A stretch of DNA of 7,381 nucleotides from Clostridiales bacterium (GTDB lineage Bacteria; Bacillota; Clostridia; Christensenellales; Christensenellaceae). A program made the translations under genes and the position numbers. The DNA is taken from positions 1 through 7,381 of the forward strand of contig QAKS01000059.1 in assembly GCA_003343685.1 (NCBI GenBank), read 5' to 3'. Below the pieces are notes generated by a model that was given only the letters and a program-made list of their open reading frames with translations, ran no database searches and was not told the DNA's origin. Shown here in pieces: positions 4,414 to 7,381 of the stretch (the stretch's first letter is position 1; each line of letters begins with the position of its first letter).

Positions 4414-6312
4414 ATGGGTAACGAACAGGTTTATGACGAAAGTCAAATTCAAGTATTGGAAGGACTGGAGCCGGTCAGAAAAAGACCCGGCATGTATATC
4501 GGCTCTACAGACGAGCGCGGTCTGCATCACTGTGTTTATGAGATTGTAGATAACGCCATAGATGAGGCGATGGCAGGCTATTGCGATAAAATTTTTGTGG
4601 AAATCAAAAAGGACGGGGGAATTCTGGTGAGGGATGACGGACGGGGCATTCCGACAGGAATCAATCCGCAGACCGGCACCAGCAGCCTTACGGTGGCGCT
4701 GACCATGCTTCATGCAGGCGGAAAATTCGGCGGAAACGGCTATAAGGTTTCCGGCGGTCTTCACGGCGTGGGCGTTTCTGTCGTCAACGCTCTTTCCGAA
4801 AAAATGGTGGCAACTGTCTGCCGCGATGGGCAGAAGGTGACCCAGAGTTACTCCCGCGGTGAGCCTACAAGCGAGGTGGAGAGAGTGGGAGATTCGGACA
4901 AGACGGGCACGGAAATCTGCTTCTGGCCAGATCCGGAGATTTTTGAGACAGTCGATTTTGATTTTAAAACGCTGCGCAAGCGCTTCCGGGAGATGGCGTT
5001 CCTGAATAAAGGTATTAATATTACGCTTTTGGACGAGCGCGGCGAGGAGGAGATCCGCCAAAATTACTGCTTTGAGGGCGGTATTCGCTCCTTTGTAGAG
5101 TATCTCAATACGAATAAGACATCCCTCTTTGAGACGCCAATCTATATGGAGGAAAACGACGGCGTCTACACTGTAGAGGTGGCGATGCTGTATAACGACT
5201 CTTATTCGTACAATATACAAAGCTTTGCAAATAACATCAGCACTCATGAGGGCGGTACCCATGAGACGGGCTTCCGCACGGCGCTGACCAAGGTGGTAAA
5301 CGAGTATGCGCGGAAAAACGGATACCTGAAGGAAAAGGAAGAAAACCTATCCGGAGACGATATCCGTGAGGGAATTGTGGCCATCGTTTCCGTCAAACTG
5401 CCGGAGCCGCAGTTCGAGGGGCAGACAAAGACGAAGCTCGGCAATTCTATCATGGCGGCGAAGGTGCAGGCGGTGGTTTCAAAGCATTTGGCTGAATTTT
5501 TTGAGGAAAATCCCAAGACGGCAAAACTCATTGTGGATAAATGTCTGATGGCGCGCCGCGCCCGGGAAGCGGCAAAGCGCGCCCGGGATGTGACCCGGAA
5601 AAACAGCGGTCTGTTCTCCATGCCCGATAAGCTGGCGGACTGCACCAGCAAGGACGTATCCGAGCGGGAAATCTTCCTCGTTGAGGGCGACAGCGCCGGC
5701 GGCAGTGCAAAAAAGGGTCGGGACAGAAAAACGCAGGCGATTATGCCTCTTCGTGGAAAAATTTTAAACGTGGAAAAGGCCCGTTATGACAGAGCGCTCG
5801 GTAATCAGGAAATCAAGGGCATGATTACGGCGTTCGGTACGGGAATCGGAGAGGATTTTGATTTAAGCAAACTGCGCTACGACAAGATCATTATTATGAC
5901 CGATGCGGATGTGGACGGCAGCCATATCAGAACCCTGCTGCTTACGTTCCTGTATCGGTATTTGCGGCCGATTGTGGACGAGGGGCATGTATATATTGCC
6001 CAACCCCCTCTCTACCAGATCAGAAAGGCGCGGACGATCCGCTATGTGTTTACCGAAGAGGAACTGCGCGCGACGATTGCGGAGCTGGGCGAGGGGGCGA
6101 CCGTTTCCCGCTTTAAGGGTTTGGGAGAGATGGACGCCAGTGAGCTGAAGGAAACGACGATGGCAAAGGAGACGCGGACCCTTTTGCAGGTGCGTCCCGA
6201 GGACGCAATAGAAGCGGATCAGATGTTCAGTGTCCTGATGGGAGACGATGTGGAATCCCGCAGGCTGTTTATTGAGCAAAATTCGCAGCTCGTGACCGAA
6301 CTGGACGTCTGA
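4414..6312 (+). CDS. gyrB: DNA gyrase subunit B
   Basis: GyrB is the ATPase and TOPRIM subunit of type IIA topoisomerase gyrase, which introduces negative supercoils ahead of forks and promoters. The 632 residues fit the Gram-positive length; the E. coli-type insert is absent. In order: GHKL ATPase with E43 and N47 in EIVDNAIDEAMAG, DDGRGIP (74-80), ATP lid and GGLHGVG (114-120); transducer domain with STHEGGTHETGF (276-287) and QTKTKL (337-342, K339 contacting ATP phosphate in homologues); TOPRIM with EGDSAGG (424-430, E424) and DADVD (497-501, metal-binding D497 and D499); PLRGKILNVEKA (445-456); C-terminal RFKGLGEMDASEL (566-578) and MFSVLMGDDVESRR (604-617). Quinolone-relevant D426 and K449 (E. 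coli K447 position) are wild type. AAGGAG at 4403-4408, 5 nt upstream, supports the ATG and overlaps the remB stop. gyrA follows after 23 nt. Confidence 0.99.
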   Translation: MGNEQVYDESQIQVLEGLEPVRKRPGMYIGSTDERGLHHCVYEIVDNAIDEAMAGYCDKIFVEIKKDGGILVRDDGRGIPTGINPQTGTSSLTVALTMLHAGGKFGGNGYKVSGGLHGVGVSVVNALSEKMVATVCRDGQKVTQSYSRGEPTSEVERVGDSDKTGTEICFWPDPEIFETVDFDFKTLRKRFREMAFLNKGINITLLDERGEEEIRQNYCFEGGIRSFVEYLNTNKTSLFETPIYMEENDGVYTVEVAMLYNDSYSYNIQSFANNISTHEGGTHETGFRTALTKVVNEYARKNGYLKEKEENLSGDDIREGIVAIVSVKLPEPQFEGQTKTKLGNSIMAAKVQAVVSKHLAEFFEENPKTAKLIVDKCLMARRAREAAKRARDVTRKNSGLFSMPDKLADCTSKDVSEREIFLVEGDSAGGSAKKGRDRKTQAIMPLRGKILNVEKARYDRALGNQEIKGMITAFGTGIGEDFDLSKLRYDKIIIMTDADVDGSHIRTLLLTFLYRYLRPIVDEGHVYIAQPPLYQIRKARTIRYVFTEEELRATIAELGEGATVSRFKGLGEMDASELKETTMAKETRTLLQVRPEDAIEADQMFSVLMGDDVESRRLFIEQNSQLVTELDV

Positions 6313-6320
6313 AATAGGAC

Positions 6321-6326
6321 AAGGAG
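6321..6326 (+). promoter_or_regulatory. Ribosome binding site supporting a GTG start for gyrA
   Basis: AAGGAG lies 9 nt before GTG at 6336. The first in-frame ATG (6390) would remove conserved N-terminal residues ahead of the family's E-M motif, so GTG is the start. Confidence 0.85.
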
Positions 6327-6335
6327 ACAGTACAA

Positions 6336-7381
6336 GTGGACAACATAGAAGAAAACAAGAGGATTATACCGGTAGACTTGGGCGGAGAGATGCAGAAGTC
6401 GTTTATCTCCTACGCCATGGCGGTCATTATAAACAGGGCGCTGCCTGACGTTCGCGACGGCTTAAAGCCCGTACACAGGCGGATTATCTACGCCATGAAC
6501 GAGCTGGGGCTGACAAACGACAAGGCTCATAAAAAGTGCGCCCGTATCGTCGGCGACACGATGGGTAAATACCATCCCCATGGAGACAGCTCCATCTATG
6601 ACGCGCTTGTGCGTATGGCGCAGGATTTTTCCATGCGGTATATGCTGGTGGACGGACACGGGAATTTCGGCACCATCGACGGCGACAGCGCTGCCGCGAT
6701 GCGGTATACCGAAGCGCGTCTGTCGAAAATAGCAAACGAAATGATCCGCGATATCGACAAGGATACGGTGGACTACTACCCAAACTTTGACGAATCGCTT
6801 CAGCAGCCGGTGACCCTTCCCGCCCGGTTTCCCCAGCTCATCGTAAACGGAACGGGAGGTATTGCCGTCGGCATGGCGACCAACATTCCCCCGCACAATC
6901 TGGGAGAGACGATAGACGCGACGGTGGCTCTTCTCAAGGATCCGGATCTTGAGGCGGAGGATCTGATGGAGTATATTCCCGGACCGGACTTTCCCACAGG
7001 CGGCGTGATTACCGGCGTGTCGGGCATTAAGCAGGCCTACAGGACAGGCCGCGGCAGGATTCGCGTGCGGGCCCGCGCAGAGATCGAGGCAGTCAAGGAT
7101 CACGACGCCATTATCATTACGGAAATTCCCTATCAGGTAAACAAGGAACAGCTTGTGGCCTATATCCGCCAGTTGGTGCGCGATAAAAAGATCGACGGCA
7201 TTGCGGACGTCAACGACGAGTCGGCAGAGGATGTGCGCATTGTGATCGACTTAAAGCGGGGCGTCAACGGCAGCGTGATTTTAAACAGGCTGTATAAGCA
7301 TACACAGATGCAGACGACTTTCGGCGTGATCATGATTGCGCTGGTCAACGGCGAGCCCAAGTGCCTCTCCTTAAAACAGGC
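6336..7381 (+). CDS. gyrA: DNA gyrase subunit A (5' part; continues past window)
   Basis: GyrA is the DNA breakage-reunion subunit of gyrase. 348 codons are visible out of roughly 800-850 in the family; the frame is open to the window end. From GTG 6336 the protein reads [20 protein letters not shown], then [17 protein letters not shown] (34-50) starting the winged-helix domain. The quinolone-resistance-determining region [29 protein letters not shown] has S85 and D89 at the E. coli S83/D87 positions, so no classic resistance change is seen. Catalytic tyrosine Y124 lies in [12 protein letters not shown]. The tower-domain motifs [28 protein letters not shown] and [12 protein letters not shown] follow, and the window ends in [24 protein letters not shown]. 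The C-terminal beta-pinwheel that distinguishes gyrase from topoisomerase IV (ParC) is not visible, but the gyrB neighbour makes gyrA the safe call. Confidence 0.98.
   Translation, partial: MDNIEENKRIIPVDLGGEMQKSFISYAMAVIINRALPDVRDGLKPVHRRIIYAMNELGLTNDKAHKKCARIVGDTMGKYHPHGDSSIYDALVRMAQDFSMRYMLVDGHGNFGTIDGDSAAAMRYTEARLSKIANEMIRDIDKDTVDYYPNFDESLQQPVTLPARFPQLIVNGTGGIAVGMATNIPPHNLGETIDATVALLKDPDLEAEDLMEYIPGPDFPTGGVITGVSGIKQAYRTGRGRIRVRARAEIEAVKDHDAIIITEIPYQVNKEQLVAYIRQLVRDKKIDGIADVNDESAEDVRIVIDLKRGVNGSVILNRLYKHTQMQTTFGVIMIALVNGEPKCLSLKQ

Noticed and set aside
4225..5262. 345-codon open frame on the minus strand opposite remB and gyrB
   Set aside because: It lies antisense to two strongly conserved genes, and its translation has no recognisable motif; long antisense frames are common opposite biased coding sequence.
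5532..5540. Perfect DnaA box (TTATCCACA on the minus strand) inside gyrB
   Set aside because: It is isolated, more than 4 kb from the origin cluster, and encodes residues in the IVDK stretch of GyrB. One such match may be chance, although a DnaA-titration role cannot be excluded.
1..7381. CRISPR arrays, tRNA or rRNA genes, insertion sequences, toxin-antitoxin or defence genes
   Set aside because: I looked for regular repeats, tRNA-like TTCGA arms with CCA ends, transposase motifs and terminal repeats, and saw none. The only accessory trace is the HTH remnant.

Overview
The window is the replication-origin neighbourhood of a low-to-moderate GC Gram-positive (Firmicutes) chromosome. The order dnaA - oriC - dnaN - recF - (long gap) - remB - gyrB - gyrA is the standard Bacillota origin cluster. 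The DUF370/RemB gene and the protein flavour suggest a clostridial, perhaps Lachnospiraceae-like, bacterium. The family-level assignment is inference from recall, not a search.

Layout: 2-862 is the 3' part of dnaA (AAA+ core from just after Walker A, plus the DNA-binding domain). 863-1152 is the origin: three strong and several weak DnaA boxes, then a C-rich cluster, DnaA-trio-like triplets and a 36-bp AT-rich stretch next to dnaN. 1153-2247 is dnaN and 2247-3332 is recF, joined by a TAATG stop/start overlap with no S4-domain gene (rlbA/yaaA) between them. 3333-4149 is an 817-bp stretch without an intact gene. It holds a degenerate XRE-type helix-turn-helix pseudogene (about 3619-3833), an AT-rich stretch, a probable promoter (TATAAT at 3976-3981) and a roughly 160-nt leader rich in inverted repeats. 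4150-4404 is remB, 4414-6312 is gyrB, and 6336 to the window end is the 5' part of gyrA, starting at GTG. These three genes are tightly spaced and almost certainly one operon.

The genes cooperate in chromosome replication. DnaA opens the origin, DnaN clamps the polymerase, RecF loads RecA at damaged or gapped forks, and gyrase (GyrA2B2) removes positive supercoils. RemB is a small predicted DNA-binding regulator that travels with this cluster.

Most of the window is ordinary conserved housekeeping sequence. The parts worth a second look are the decayed HTH gene that separates recF from remB, the inverted-repeat-rich leader of remB-gyrBA with mutually exclusive pairings, the architecture of the origin, and the absent S4-domain gene. 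I did not see a convincing new multi-gene system.
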